Part shown: in pieces, positions 1 through 8,632 of the stretch
How the letters are laid out: each line of letters opens with the position of its first letter
How positions within the stretch are numbered: the first letter of the stretch is position 1
From: an uncultured Corynebacterium sp.
GTDB lineage: Bacteria; Actinomycetota; Actinomycetes; Mycobacteriales; Mycobacteriaceae
Length of the DNA stretch: 64,000 nucleotides
Reading direction: 5' to 3'
NCBI RefSeq assembly: GCF_946222835.1
Contig: NZ_CAMIHD010000009.1
Coordinates: 32,612-96,611 of the forward strand
Made by a program: the position numbers and the translations under genes
Notes under the pieces: model-generated
What the model saw: only the letters and a program-made list of their open reading frames with translations
Told to the model about the DNA's origin: nothing
The model's database searches: none

Positions 1-280
1 TCCAGAACACAGCACCAGGTCCACCGAAGGCGATGGCCGTGGCCACGCCGGCGATATTGCCTACGCCTACACGGCCAGAAAGCGAAACCATTAGAGACTG
101 GAAGGAAGAAACGCCATCTGCGGACTTTTCTCCGTTAACGATTTGCTTGAGCATGTCCGGAATGCAGCGCACCTGCAAAGCGCGTGTCACCACGGTGAAA
201 TAAATACCCGCGCCGAGGCATAAAAACACCAAGACGGGGGACCAAATTACGGTATTGAGGGCATCGAGGAAGTTTGCCAT
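1..280 (-). CDS. Sodium:alanine (AGCS) symporter, N-terminal part only
   Basis: N-terminus of an amino-acid carrier that couples sodium (or proton) entry to alanine/glycine uptake at the cytoplasmic membrane. The gene runs off the left edge. The 93 visible residues begin MANFLDALNTVIWSPVLVFL, a first hydrophobic segment, and continue to the AGCS signature region S-x-x-V-x-L-S-G-R-V-G-x-G-N-I-x-G-V-A-T and GGPGAVFW. A complete paralogue is at 53111-54532, and the two share the GVGNI-GVAT-GGPGA core. The start is the ATG at 280. The 220 bp up to orn contain no further gene. Family confidence is high; substrate is inferred from the family. Confidence 0.9.
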   Translation of the reverse strand, partial: MANFLDALNTVIWSPVLVFLCLGAGIYFTVVTRALQVRCIPDMLKQIVNGEKSADGVSSFQSLMVSLSGRVGVGNIAGVATAIAFGGPGAVFW

Positions 281-487
281 CTGGTCTCTCCTAAGTCTGT
301 CGCACCTCCCGAATGAAGAGCGATAACCCAGAGTATGCCCTAACTCACACCAAGATATGAGGCAACTCACCAAATAATTTTATGCAGCATGAAAACACAT
401 TCACCGGAAGGTTGCCCTACCCAGTGGCAACCATCCGTCCAGAACCACCCCTCCCGTACCCCATCTAGGGGTAAAAGGGGGCGGGAG

Positions 488-493
488 TAGAAT
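488..493 (+). promoter_or_regulatory. -10 box of orn, leaderless promoter
   Basis: TAGAAT lies seven bases before the ATG at 501, so transcription would begin at or next to the start codon. An ATG at 492 lies inside this box and is therefore an unlikely translation start. Confidence 0.55.
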
Positions 494-500
494 GGGCCGC

Positions 501-1139
501 ATGCCACATTCCGACATTGCCGCAAAGCACGATCGCCTCGTTTGGATCGATTTGGAGATGACCGGCCTAGACCCTGAGCGCCACGTCATCGTCGAGGTCG
601 CTGCCATCATCACCGATGGCAACCTCAATATCCTGGGCGAAGGCATCGACCTCGTCGTCCACGCCACCGAGGAAGATCTGGCGCAGATGGATACTTTCGT
701 CACGCAGATGCACGCCAAATCCGGGCTAGATAAGGAAATCCGCGAGTCCACCACCTCGATAGGAGAAGCCGAGGACGCCGTACTCGCACTCATCAACGAG
801 CACTGCGATCCGGAGCACCCCGCTCCCCTGGCCGGCAATTCCATCGCCACCGATCGCACCTTCATCCGCACCTATATGCCGCGGCTCGATAGCGCCCTGC
901 ACTATCGCATGATCGACGTGTCCACCATCAAAGAGCTCGCCCGCCGCTGGCACCCACGCGCCTATTTCAACCAGCCCGATAAAGGCATGGCCCACCGCGC
1001 ACTGCAGGACATCATCGAATCCATCCGCGAGTTGGACTTCTACCGCCGCAGTGTCTTCCGCACCGACGAGGGCCCCACCTCCCCCGAGGCGGAGCAGATT
1101 AAGGCGGAAACTACCGCAGACTACCAGGCGTTTTTGTAA
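501..1139 (+). CDS. orn: Oligoribonuclease
   Basis: 3'-5' exoribonuclease of the DEDDh family that degrades 2-5 nt RNA fragments (and pGpG in species that make c-di-GMP) to mononucleotides in the cytoplasm. The 212-residue product is of usual length for the family (about 180-215). Exo I is visible near the N-terminus as WIDLEMTGLD (first D and E of DEDD), with a NSIATDRTF segment (Exo II) and HRALQDIIESIREL (Exo III with the catalytic H and D). I chose the ATG at 501 because a -10 box ends seven bases upstream and the ATG at 492 overlaps it. It is followed at once by tRNA-His. Confidence 0.95.
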   Translation: MPHSDIAAKHDRLVWIDLEMTGLDPERHVIVEVAAIITDGNLNILGEGIDLVVHATEEDLAQMDTFVTQMHAKSGLDKEIRESTTSIGEAEDAVLALINEHCDPEHPAPLAGNSIATDRTFIRTYMPRLDSALHYRMIDVSTIKELARRWHPRAYFNQPDKGMAHRALQDIIESIRELDFYRRSVFRTDEGPTSPEAEQIKAETTADYQAFL

Positions 1140-1188
1140 TTTAAGCGGCGTGAGTTAACCTATATCTCGTTGCTTTCACGCAGCGATG

Positions 1189-1264
1189 GTGGCTGTAGTT
1201 CAGCTGGTAGAGCACCAGGTTGTGATCCTGGGTGTCGCGGGTTCGAGTCCCGTCAGCCACCCCA
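1189..1264 (+). tRNA. tRNA-His (GTG)
   Basis: The cloverleaf is intact: acceptor GTGGCTG pairs with CAGCCAC, the anticodon loop is TTGTGAT with anticodon GTG, the T-loop is TTCGAGT, and CCA is encoded at 1262-1264. The G at 1188 or 1189 can supply the extra G-1 typical of tRNA-His. Confidence 0.97.
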
Positions 1265-1267
1265 AAT

Positions 1268-1293
1268 GCCCGAGCCCTGTGCTCGGGCTTTTT
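1268..1293 (+). terminator. Rho-independent terminator of tRNA-His
   Basis: GCCCGAGC and GCTCGGGC form an 8-bp perfect stem around a 5-base loop, followed by TTTTT. The last base touches the stop codon of the convergent gene at 1293. Confidence 0.85.
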
Positions 1294-2229
1294 CAGTTTT
1301 CTACCTGCATGCTCGCCAGCAGCTCCTCCGAACGAGCCCGGCCGGCAATATCTGGCATATCTCCGGTGACCACAAACTCACTAACGCCTAGCCGCTTGCC
1401 GACGCCCCTTAATTCCTCCCTCACTTCCTCCACCGTTCCCCAAACGTCATGGGCCAACGCCTCCTCTATGCGCCGGCGCTGCTGCCCCGTGAGGGCATCC
1501 AAGTCCAGCTCGCCCGCCGGCCGCAAGGCCGCGAACTCACCGGTCGATTGCGCTCGCACCTTCGCATAGGCTTCCGGCAACAAGAGATCACGGGCGGCCG
1601 CGGACGTCTCAGCAACGGCGATATTGAGCGAAGAGATAATGGGCGGGGCGTCGGCAAGCGCATGTTCGCGATACACTCGCGCAGCGGCCTCCTGCGTGGC
1701 CACAGGCCCGCCAAGGATGACACCGAGCCCCAACTTTGCCGCAACCATCGCCGAGCGAAAGCCCGCCAAGACATAGAGCGGGGTGCCCCCATACTCAGGC
1801 CGAACCGTCACCACCTCTTCGCCACGCAGGTAGCGCAAGAGTGTGGTCAGCTCCGCTTCGAAGCGCTGCTTCACCTCGTCCGGCTCCCCCTGGCGCAGCG
1901 CCTTTCGCACCGGTGCCGTAAACCCGACGGAGGAGCCAATCCCTATATCAATGCGACCGGGATACAGCGCCTCGAGGAGATTAATCTGCTCGGCCACCAG
2001 AAACGGCGGGTGATTTAACAACATAATGCCGGCCGTACCCCCGAATGCGCTGCGTGTGTGCCGCAACGTGTGCCGCGAGCATCCCGGGCTGACCCGCTGG
2101 TATTCCCGGCACACCGTGATGCTCGGCCACCAGAAAGCGCAGAAAACCCAACTTCTCTACGTGCCGGGCGTGCTCAGCCACCTGATCCAGTGGGCCGGCT
2201 GCCCCGCGGTCTAAAACAGAAAAGCGCAT
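1293..2229 (-). pseudogene. LLM-class flavin-dependent monooxygenase, frameshifted
   Basis: Luciferase-like (F420/FMN) oxidoreductase in two frames. The N-terminal part starts MRFSVLDRG at 2229 and carries FLVAEHHGVPGI and AAHTQRIR. The C-terminal part resumes at GTAGIMLLNHPPFLVAEQ and runs to the stop at 1293. The break is in a run of five C on the plus strand (2038-2042). Family members read I-R-V-G-x-G-G-V-M-L here, so two bases are missing (or one is extra). A repaired gene would encode about 312 residues, the normal length of this 'VAEHHN' subgroup. It could be a recent pseudogene or a base-calling error. The substrate cannot be told from the sequence. Confidence 0.85.
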
Positions 2230-2276
2230 GGCCGCCACTGTAGCCATGCGCTTCTGCCTGGTGCGGCCGTTAGGCG

Positions 2277-3506
2277 CTACTGATTAGCGTCTGCGTTGCC
2301 CTTGGACCACTCATCCCAGGACATATTCCAGTCACCGAGGCCATCCATCGCATTAAGCGTCTCGCCGTAGGTATTGAATACGCGCACCACATCGCCGCGT
2401 TTCATCGTCTCCTGGAACCACTGTGCAGCTTCTGGTGTCACGTTGATGCAGCCGTGCGAGGTATTGGTATTACCCTGCGCCCACACGGACCACGGAGCGG
2501 AGTGAACATAGATGCCGGAATAAGACATCTGCGTAGCCCAGTCCACGGTCGTGCGGTAGCCGCCTGCGTCATGGGCTAAGCCAAAGGTTTCCGAGTCCAT
2601 GAGCAGCTGCTGGTGCTCATCGCCAATAACATAGCGGCCATTCGGCGTATCGTACTGATAATCGCGGCCCAGCGAGACCGGAATGGCACGCAAGAACTTC
2701 TTATTCTTAAAGACCTTCATCGTCTTGGTGGCGTTATCGATAATCGCCACCGTGCGGTCACCAATGGTGAAATTGGTCTTGGCATTCTCACCGCCATAGA
2801 TGCCGCCGCCTAGGTCCTGGCCGTACTGGTCGACCTTCACCTCAACCTTGGTGCCAGGCTCCCAGTAATCCTTCGGGCGCCAGCGCACTTCCTGGTTATT
2901 GACCCAGTAGAAGGCCCCCTTCACCTCAGGATTGGTGGTGACAGTAATGGTCTTTTCGGCCGCCTTACGGTCCGTAATTGGCACACCGAAATTCACCCCA
3001 ATAACCTGACCAACGCCGACCTCCGAATCCGGGATAGGAGAAAGCGAGACCTCGGCGACACCCGCTGCTTGCGGAGTGGAAAAACTGAGGTTCTTCTTAT
3101 TGCCATCTACATCGGAGGCCACGATGGAATAAGTGTGGTTATAGCCCAAGTCCTCCGCAGTAGACCACGTTTTAGCGTCTTTGGAGAGCTTTTCTTTGAC
3201 TTCCACGCCCATTTCATTGGTCATGGTGACGCTCTTGAGCTTGCCCGTGGTCTCCACGGTGACAGGCTTGGACGGATCCACATTCTGTGCTCCGTCTTTC
3301 ACGGAGACCGAAAGGCCGCTCTTCTTCTTTTCGGACTCTGTGCCGCTATCCTTCTCCGCACCTGCACCTGCGGCGGCGGTGGATTCTTGATCGGCAGATT
3401 GATTCTCGGCTGAGGAATCAGAAGAGCAGGAGGCGGCGGCTAGGGAAATGCACGCAACGCCCGCGGCCGCTACGAGGCGGCGCGCAATAGGGAGGGAATT
3501 TTTCAC
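2277..3506 (-). CDS. L,D-transpeptidase lipoprotein (LdtMt2-like)
   Basis: Forms 3-3 cross-links in peptidoglycan on the outer face of the membrane. The product has a lipoprotein-type signal ending LAAASC, then a Ser/Glu/Lys-rich linker, two Ig-like domains (about residues 60-270) and a YkuD catalytic domain. The YkuD active site is visible as HSAPWS and SHGCINV, with catalytic Cys about residue 353 of 409. The architecture matches mycobacterial LdtMt2/LppS (Rv2518c), which in M. tuberculosis also lies between orn and bcp. I chose GTG at 3506 because AAGGG precedes it by seven bases and it puts the signal peptide at the very N-terminus; an ATG 14 codons upstream is the alternative. Confidence 0.9.
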   Translation of the reverse strand: MKNSLPIARRLVAAAGVACISLAAASCSSDSSAENQSADQESTAAAGAGAEKDSGTESEKKKSGLSVSVKDGAQNVDPSKPVTVETTGKLKSVTMTNEMGVEVKEKLSKDAKTWSTAEDLGYNHTYSIVASDVDGNKKNLSFSTPQAAGVAEVSLSPIPDSEVGVGQVIGVNFGVPITDRKAAEKTITVTTNPEVKGAFYWVNNQEVRWRPKDYWEPGTKVEVKVDQYGQDLGGGIYGGENAKTNFTIGDRTVAIIDNATKTMKVFKNKKFLRAIPVSLGRDYQYDTPNGRYVIGDEHQQLLMDSETFGLAHDAGGYRTTVDWATQMSYSGIYVHSAPWSVWAQGNTNTSHGCINVTPEAAQWFQETMKRGDVVRVFNTYGETLNAMDGLGDWNMSWDEWSKGNADANQ

Positions 3507-3718
3507 TGAGTTGCCCTTAAACACGTAATTGCTGCTTTCAAAGACCAACCTAGATTAGCGTCTCCCTTTGCCAATTACCACAAGCAACTTCAGGCATTAA
3601 CCAATTTGTTATATACCCTCTAAAAAGTACTCTGACCTGGCGATTTTACACTTTTAAAGAATGGCTGCTAGAGTATTTACTCGTTGCACAGAGAGCCACA
3701 CGGCAGGAAGTCAACAAT

Positions 3719-3791
<73 letters not shown>

Positions 3792-3798
3792 CAACTTA

Positions 3799-3841
3799 AA
3801 TCTCGAGGCATTGTTCTTAGAACGATACCTCGAGATTTTTC
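3799..3841 (+). terminator. Terminator of tRNA-Lys
   Basis: AATCTCGAGG and CCTCGAGATT form a 10-bp outer stem, with GTTCT/AGAAC pairing inside, followed by a run of five T. Confidence 0.85.
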
Positions 3842-3916
3842 GTTTTGGCAGCCAGTTATTGTCACCGCAGATGCGCATGATTTATTTGCTAGCGATGCCT
3901 TGGACATCAACCGCCC

Positions 3917-3928
3917 GATGGCGCACCA
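3917..3928 (+). repeat. Copy of the tRNA-Lys 3' end with CCA
   Basis: GATGGCGCACCA repeats the last eight bases of tRNA-Lys plus an encoded CCA, 134 bp downstream of the real 3' end. No T-arm or anticodon arm precedes it, so it is not a functional tRNA. It may be the remnant of a lost tandem tRNA or of an attachment site. Confidence 0.5.
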
Positions 3929-3931
3929 TTT

Positions 3932-3958
3932 AAAAAAAGGCCGGGTGATTACCCGGCC
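3932..3958 (-). terminator. Terminator of the siderophore ABC operon
   Basis: GGCCGGGT-GATT-ACCCGGCC hairpin. Read on the minus strand it is followed by seven T, directly after the ATPase stop codon at 3964. Confidence 0.85.
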
Positions 3959-3963
3959 TTGTG

Positions 3964-4725
3964 CTATCTCACCCGCAGCGGGGCGATGAGTGGAGCGCCG
4001 CCATGCTGGACGACGTCCGCCTCTACCCCATACACGCCTTCCACGAGTTCCTCCGTGAGCACGTCCGCAGGCCTTCCTTGCGCGCGAATATGGCCCTTTT
4101 TGAGCACCACCAGCTGGTCACACATGCGCGCGGCCAGGTTGATGTCATGGATGGCTACAAGGCCTAGGCTGCCATCGCGCTTCGCCTTGGCACGCACCTC
4201 GTCCAATACAAAGATCTGGTGATGGAGGTCGAGGGCGGACGTGGGCTCGTCGAGAAGCATGAGGCCTGGATTGCCCACCAGCATCTGTGCCACCGCCACC
4301 AGCTGGCGCTGGCCGCCAGAAAGCTCATTGAGATAGCGCGAAGCAATCGCGTCCAGCCCCAAGGAGTGCAGCACCTCTCCCGTGCGCGTAATCGGGTCTT
4401 CGCAGGCCTCACGGCGCGCGGAAATCAGCACGGCCTCAAACACCCGCAGCGCGGCCGAGCTAGTGAGATCCTGCGGTACGTAGCCGATAAGCTGCCGGCG
4501 GCGCTTGCCACGCGGGGCCGTGCCTTCGACGCGGAAATCCACGTCTCCGTCGCAGCCGCGGTGCACGCCGGCTAGGGACTTGATAAGCGTGGTCTTGCCG
4601 GAGGCATTCGGCCCCAACAATCCCACCAGCTGCCCGCCGTGAAGTTTTTCCACGTCCACGGACTCCAGCACACGGTGCTTGCCATAGGCCGCACTCAGCC
4701 CGGAAATAGTCAGTTCTACGTCCAC
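3964..4725 (-). CDS. Siderophore-iron ABC transporter, ATPase
   Basis: Cytoplasmic ATPase of a FecE/FepC-type importer of ferric siderophores or haem. The 253 residues carry Walker A GPNASGKTT, Q-loop GYVPQD, signature LSGGQRQ, Walker B MLLDEPTSALD and the switch histidine in VAIHDIN. It is the third gene of an operon with the binding protein (5771-6934) and permease (4716-5771); its start overlaps the permease stop by 10 bases, which implies translational coupling. Expression is probably iron-repressed through the DtxR-like box at 7010. The family assignment is firm; the exact siderophore cannot be read from the sequence. Confidence 0.93.
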   Translation of the reverse strand: MDVELTISGLSAAYGKHRVLESVDVEKLHGGQLVGLLGPNASGKTTLIKSLAGVHRGCDGDVDFRVEGTAPRGKRRRQLIGYVPQDLTSSAALRVFEAVLISARREACEDPITRTGEVLHSLGLDAIASRYLNELSGGQRQLVAVAQMLVGNPGLMLLDEPTSALDLHHQIFVLDEVRAKAKRDGSLGLVAIHDINLAARMCDQLVVLKKGHIRAQGRPADVLTEELVEGVYGVEADVVQHGGAPLIAPLRVR

Positions 4726-5771
4726 AGTGCCCTCCTTCGGGTCATAACGATGGCAATGAAGAATGGCACGCCCAGAAGCGAAGTAACAATGCCAATGGGA
4801 ATAGCCAGGCCCGGCTTAATCATCAGGCTGACCGCGTGCGCAGCACACATCACGGCCGCGCCCGCCGCCATGGAGGCCGGCAGGAAGTAACGTTGGTCCT
4901 CGCCTACCAACATGCGAGCGATATGCGAGCCCACCAAGCCAATGAAGCCGATGATGCCTGCAAAGGCCACGGTCGTCGCCGCGACAAGCGAGACCACGAT
5001 GAGCACCACAACGCGCAAGCGCGAGGTATTGATGCCCATGGCGGTAGCGCGGGCGTCGCCAAGCCGCAAGGCCGTCAGGCGCCAACCCAGCACCCACAGG
5101 ATAGGCAGGGCGATAATGAGCACGGCCGCCAGCACGCCATTGGCCGCCCAGTTGGCGCGGGTGAGAGAGCCCATGGACCAATAGACGATCTGCTGCAGCG
5201 CCTCGGCCGAGGACTGGTATTGGATAAGCGCCAGCATGGCTTGGAAGAAAAACACCAAGCCGATGCCCAGCAGCACCATGGTTTCTGCCTTTGCGCCGCG
5301 GATAACTGCCGCAACCACGATGATCGCGGTGGCTACCGCGGCCGAAAGCCACGCCACCAACGCGAGATTGAACTGCGGCTGCGCAATCAGCTGCCATTTG
5401 AGCACGATGGAGCTGGCGCCACCAAACGCGGCGGCCGCTGAAATGCCCAGCGTGAATGGCTCGGCCAGCGGGTTATTCAGGATGGTCTGCATCTCCGCGC
5501 CGGCCATAGACAGAGCCATGCCGATGAGCACGGCCATCACGGCCATAGGCAGGCGCAGTTGCCATAGAACCGTGCGCGTTTGGTCATCGAGCCCCGCGGG
5601 ATTGACTATGCCCTTCATGACCTCGCCCGGGCTGATATCGATCGCACCCACGAAGTTGCTGATAATAAAAGCCACGGCTGCGATCAGGGTCAGGCCCGCA
5701 ACAATGCCGATGCGTTGCCACGTTAACTTCTTGTGCTGCCGCGCCAGCGCGGCTACCTCTGCACCCTCCAT
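4716..5771 (-). CDS. Siderophore-iron ABC transporter, FecCD permease
   Basis: Membrane subunit of the importer, 351 residues with about nine to ten hydrophobic segments. It shows the FecCD hallmarks LRLPMAVMAVLIGMALSMAG near residue 75, NPLAEPFTLGIS, and GxIGFIGLVGSHIARMLVG near the C-terminus (the loop that contacts the ATPase). The start ATG shares its A with the stop codon of the upstream binding-protein gene (TAATG). The N-terminus has a short charged cytoplasmic segment (ALARQHKKL) before the first helix, as usual for single FecCD subunits, which would act as a homodimer. Confidence 0.93.
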   Translation of the reverse strand: MEGAEVAALARQHKKLTWQRIGIVAGLTLIAAVAFIISNFVGAIDISPGEVMKGIVNPAGLDDQTRTVLWQLRLPMAVMAVLIGMALSMAGAEMQTILNNPLAEPFTLGISAAAAFGGASSIVLKWQLIAQPQFNLALVAWLSAAVATAIIVVAAVIRGAKAETMVLLGIGLVFFFQAMLALIQYQSSAEALQQIVYWSMGSLTRANWAANGVLAAVLIIALPILWVLGWRLTALRLGDARATAMGINTSRLRVVVLIVVSLVAATTVAFAGIIGFIGLVGSHIARMLVGEDQRYFLPASMAAGAAVMCAAHAVSLMIKPGLAIPIGIVTSLLGVPFFIAIVMTRRRALWT

Positions 5772-6934
5772 TAGTTGGTGCTAAAGAAGGTTCCCTCGCC
5801 AGAGACCGGCGAGTACTTTTCTTGCGCATCCATCCACTGCTTGGCGACGTCCATATCGGCATACGCCTCCGGGTCAATCCACTCCGCCACCTGCAGCAGC
5901 GCCAGGTAATTAAACGGCGAATCATAGAACTGGTGCCACATGCTGTGGAAGTGGTGTTCCTTGACCGCGCGAAGCTTATCGAAGCCGGCCTGCTTGCCCG
6001 GCAGCTTGGCGACGCTGCCCTTGGCTTCCCTTTCATCAATGCCATAACCGACTGCCGCATAGCCGACTGGGTGGCCCTCATCGTCCTTCATCTCAGACCA
6101 ATCGCCACCGGTGGCAATAACCATGTCCGGGTCAGATTCCAAAACCTTCTCCGGGGTGATAGTGCCGGATTCGCCCGGGATGATTTCATCCGCAATATTC
6201 TCGCCGCCGGCCGCGTTGACCAGCTGGGAGATATTGGAATCGTTCCACGAACCGCAGCAATCGGACACACCGGCCGCTCGCCAGACAAATGCCCTTGGCT
6301 TGTCCTCTACCTGCTTCGCGCGGTCCTCCACCAAGTCCACGGTCTTTTGCCAATCCGCGTTGAATTCCTCCGCGCGGTCCTCTTGGCCGAAGATTTCGCC
6401 GAAGATATCCATGGTCTTAGGCGTATTCTCCAGCGGGTCGCGGCGGAAGTCGGTGACCGCATACTTCAAGCCAGCCTGATCCATCTTGTCGGTCAGGCCA
6501 GCCTCGCGAGAGGCATCGTATTGATCCAGCGAGAGCACAATGAGGTCCGGGTCTAGGCTCACGAGTTTTTCTACGGTGACATCGCCCTTGGCAAAGCCGC
6601 CGATCTCTGGAACCTCGTTTACGGACGGCAGTTCCTTTTCCAGCGCCTTGTAGTAATCCGGCACGTTCTGCTTGAGATCCGTACCGATGCCAACGACCTT
6701 GTCCAGTGGATTATCGGGGTCGAGTACACCGGTGGCAAAAATCGATCGCCCCTCCCCCAAAATCACGCGATCGGGAGCCTTATCCAGTTCCACGTCACGG
6801 CCGGTGATATCGGTGAAGGAGAACTCGGCATCGCCACTGGCGCCGCCAGTTACTTCCTCAGCTGCGCCGCAGCCGACGAGTGCGGTTGCCGATGCCGCCA
6901 CAACCGCCATCACCTTGAAGGGGGTATGAGCCAT
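5771..6934 (-). CDS. Iron-siderophore binding lipoprotein
   Basis: Periplasm-side substrate-binding protein of the FhuD/FepB (class III) type, lipid-anchored. The N-terminus has a signal with lipobox ALVGC (Cys about residue 22), then two lobes joined by a long helix; motifs include VILGEGRSIFATG and DPDLIVLSLDQ. The ATG at 6934 is preceded by AAGGA at a spacing of six; an in-frame ATG 20 codons upstream would add a charged stretch before the signal and is unlikely. First gene of the operon, 75 bases downstream of the DtxR-like operator. The product is 387 residues. The ligand is not identifiable by eye. Confidence 0.9.
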   Translation of the reverse strand: MAHTPFKVMAVVAASATALVGCGAAEEVTGGASGDAEFSFTDITGRDVELDKAPDRVILGEGRSIFATGVLDPDNPLDKVVGIGTDLKQNVPDYYKALEKELPSVNEVPEIGGFAKGDVTVEKLVSLDPDLIVLSLDQYDASREAGLTDKMDQAGLKYAVTDFRRDPLENTPKTMDIFGEIFGQEDRAEEFNADWQKTVDLVEDRAKQVEDKPRAFVWRAAGVSDCCGSWNDSNISQLVNAAGGENIADEIIPGESGTITPEKVLESDPDMVIATGGDWSEMKDDEGHPVGYAAVGYGIDEREAKGSVAKLPGKQAGFDKLRAVKEHHFHSMWHQFYDSPFNYLALLQVAEWIDPEAYADMDVAKQWMDAQEKYSPVSGEGTFFSTN

Positions 6935-7009
6935 TTTTAGTCCTTGGTTGTTGGATGCCCTCGCGGCAGCCGCGATGAGCCTTACGTAGGACATCCTAAC
7001 CTGACTAAG

Positions 7010-7028
7010 TAAGGTAACCCAAACCTAA
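7010..7028 (-). promoter_or_regulatory. DtxR-like iron box
   Basis: Read on the minus strand the 19 bases begin TTAGGTT and end ACCTTA, matching 14 of 19 positions of the DtxR consensus TTAGGTTAGCCTAACCTAA. It lies 76 bp upstream of the binding-protein start and overlaps the stop region of the glutaminase gene. The position fits iron-dependent repression of the siderophore operon. Confidence 0.6.
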
Positions 7029-8302
7029 ACGGGTTCGCCGTTGATCGTGTAGTCCTCCGGCTCTCCCTTGGGCACCTCAGTTCCGTCCGCCATGGTGCGG
7101 TTTTCCAACTCTCCATCCGGATCCACGATCGCAATATCGAAGCCGGACTCGCGAATCCGGCGCAGCCCCTCCTTCAGCATCCGCCGGCCCACGCGGTTTG
7201 TACCGGTAATATGCGATAGCTCGAGCACCACCGTGCCTTCGCCAAAATCCGACTCCATCAGCTCGTACAAAATGCTCTCGGCCGCGTTGAAGTTAATCAA
7301 GCCCTGCAGATAAATGACGGTCAGCTCCGCATCCTGCTCTACCTTGCGCACCGGGTTCACGCCATAGCGCTCATCCGTGGACATCAGGTGCAGGCCCATG
7401 TCCTCCGACATCAGCTTGAACGCATCCACCCCGCGCACCGAGTTGCCTTCCTTATTCAACCGCGGCGAGAACGTCGCCACACCCAGCTGGCCAGGCAGAG
7501 TACCCAAGAGGCCGCCTGAAACACCCGACTTCGCCGGGATGCCCACCTCGGCCATCCATCGGCCGGCGCCGTCGTACATGCCGGCCGAGCTCATCACCGA
7601 CAGCGTCAATCGGCACACATCCGCATCCAAAATTTTGTCGCCCGTTACCGGCTGCACGCCACCATTGGCCAGAGTTGCCGACATCACGGCCAAATCCCGC
7701 ACCGTCACCACAATCGAGCACTGCTCGATATACGTCGAGACCGCATCATGGGCCTCGTCTTGAATGATGTCGTAATTGCGCAGCATGTGCGCCAGCGAAA
7801 GGTTTCGTTCGCTGACATCGAGCTCGGAGGAGCGCATGGCGTCGTCGATATGCAAGTCGCGGCCCGCCAGGCGGGAGAAATAGCTGCGCAGTCGTTCCAC
7901 GCGCGCGGCCGGCTCCGAATCAACACCATTAATTAACTGTGTGACCGCAATCGCGCCCGCATTAATCATGGGGTTGACCGGCCGGTGGTCATCGCGGTTG
8001 AGCGAAAGTTCGTTGAAGGCCTCTCCCGAAGGCTCCATACCCACGATCTTGCGCACCGCGGAGAGTCCCAGCTCCTGCAGCGCCAGCGCGTAGACAAACG
8101 GCTTGGAAAGGGACTGTAGGGTAAATTCCACCTCATCATCGCCCGCGGAATAGACGTGGCCGGTGGTGGTGCACATCGCGGCACCGAGGTACTCGGGATC
8201 CGCCTTGGCCAGGTCCGGAATATAATCCGCCACGGCGCCGTCGCGATTATCGCGCACCTTAGTGAGGATTTCCTGCAAATAAAAAGGGATTGGTGTCTTC
8301 AT
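7025..8302 (-). CDS. glsA: Glutaminase with C-terminal STAS domain
   Basis: Hydrolyses glutamine to glutamate and ammonia in the cytoplasm. Serine-dependent beta-lactamase-like fold with S-x-x-K in TLQSLSKPFVYALAL (catalytic Ser about residue 65), NPMINAGAIAV, and SGVSGGLLGTLPGQLG. The first 310 or so residues match the bacterial glutaminase family; the last 100 (about 325-415, TVIYLQGLINF and VVLELSHITGTNRVG) resemble a STAS domain. This extension is known in a subset of actinobacterial and animal glutaminases. The gene is monocistronic between a terminator at 8319 and the DtxR-like region. Confidence 0.93.
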   Translation of the reverse strand: MKTPIPFYLQEILTKVRDNRDGAVADYIPDLAKADPEYLGAAMCTTTGHVYSAGDDEVEFTLQSLSKPFVYALALQELGLSAVRKIVGMEPSGEAFNELSLNRDDHRPVNPMINAGAIAVTQLINGVDSEPAARVERLRSYFSRLAGRDLHIDDAMRSSELDVSERNLSLAHMLRNYDIIQDEAHDAVSTYIEQCSIVVTVRDLAVMSATLANGGVQPVTGDKILDADVCRLTLSVMSSAGMYDGAGRWMAEVGIPAKSGVSGGLLGTLPGQLGVATFSPRLNKEGNSVRGVDAFKLMSEDMGLHLMSTDERYGVNPVRKVEQDAELTVIYLQGLINFNAAESILYELMESDFGEGTVVLELSHITGTNRVGRRMLKEGLRRIRESGFDIAIVDPDGELENRTMADGTEVPKGEPEDYTINGEPV

Positions 8303-8318
8303 CCCAACCCAGCCTACG

Positions 8319-8345
8319 AAAAAAGTCCCCGCAATGTGCGGGGAC
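8319..8345 (-). terminator. Terminator of the DUF3618 gene
   Basis: GTCCCCGC and GCGGGGAC form an 8-bp stem with an ATGT-type loop. On the minus strand six T follow. It separates the DUF3618 gene from glsA. Confidence 0.85.
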
Positions 8346-8353
8346 CTCCTTAA

Positions 8354-8632
8354 TTAGTGGCGCTCAGACAGCAGACGCTGCAGCTCCTTCAAGTCGCTCT
8401 TGCGACGGCGGGAGCGGAAGACTGAGAAAGCAATCAGGCCAACCACAGCGGCACCGACGCCACCGAGGACCATCTGCACGTTGCGGTCCTGCAGCTTATC
8501 GGTGGCCGCGGTCTTAGCCTCGTTGGCAAAGTTCTGCGGCTTGCTGCGCTGTGCCAGCTCGTCTAGGGTGCCGGCCAGCTGGCGGCGAGTGCGCTCGATA
8601 TCGCGCTGAATATCTTCAATATTGCGTGCCAC
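8354..8632 (-). CDS. DUF3618 small membrane protein
   Basis: A 92-residue protein. The N-terminus MARNIEDIQRDIERTRRQL is the characteristic helical start of DUF3618, followed by TLDELAQRSKP, a single transmembrane helix (about residues 55-73, VQMVLGGVGAAVVGLIAFSV) and a basic R-S-R-R-R-K tail. This topology suggests a membrane-anchored helical protein; its function is unknown. It lies upstream of glsA and divergent from bcp, and a good ribosome-binding site (GAGGAG) precedes the ATG. Confidence 0.85.
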   Translation of the reverse strand: MARNIEDIQRDIERTRRQLAGTLDELAQRSKPQNFANEAKTAATDKLQDRNVQMVLGGVGAAVVGLIAFSVFRSRRRKSDLKELQRLLSERH

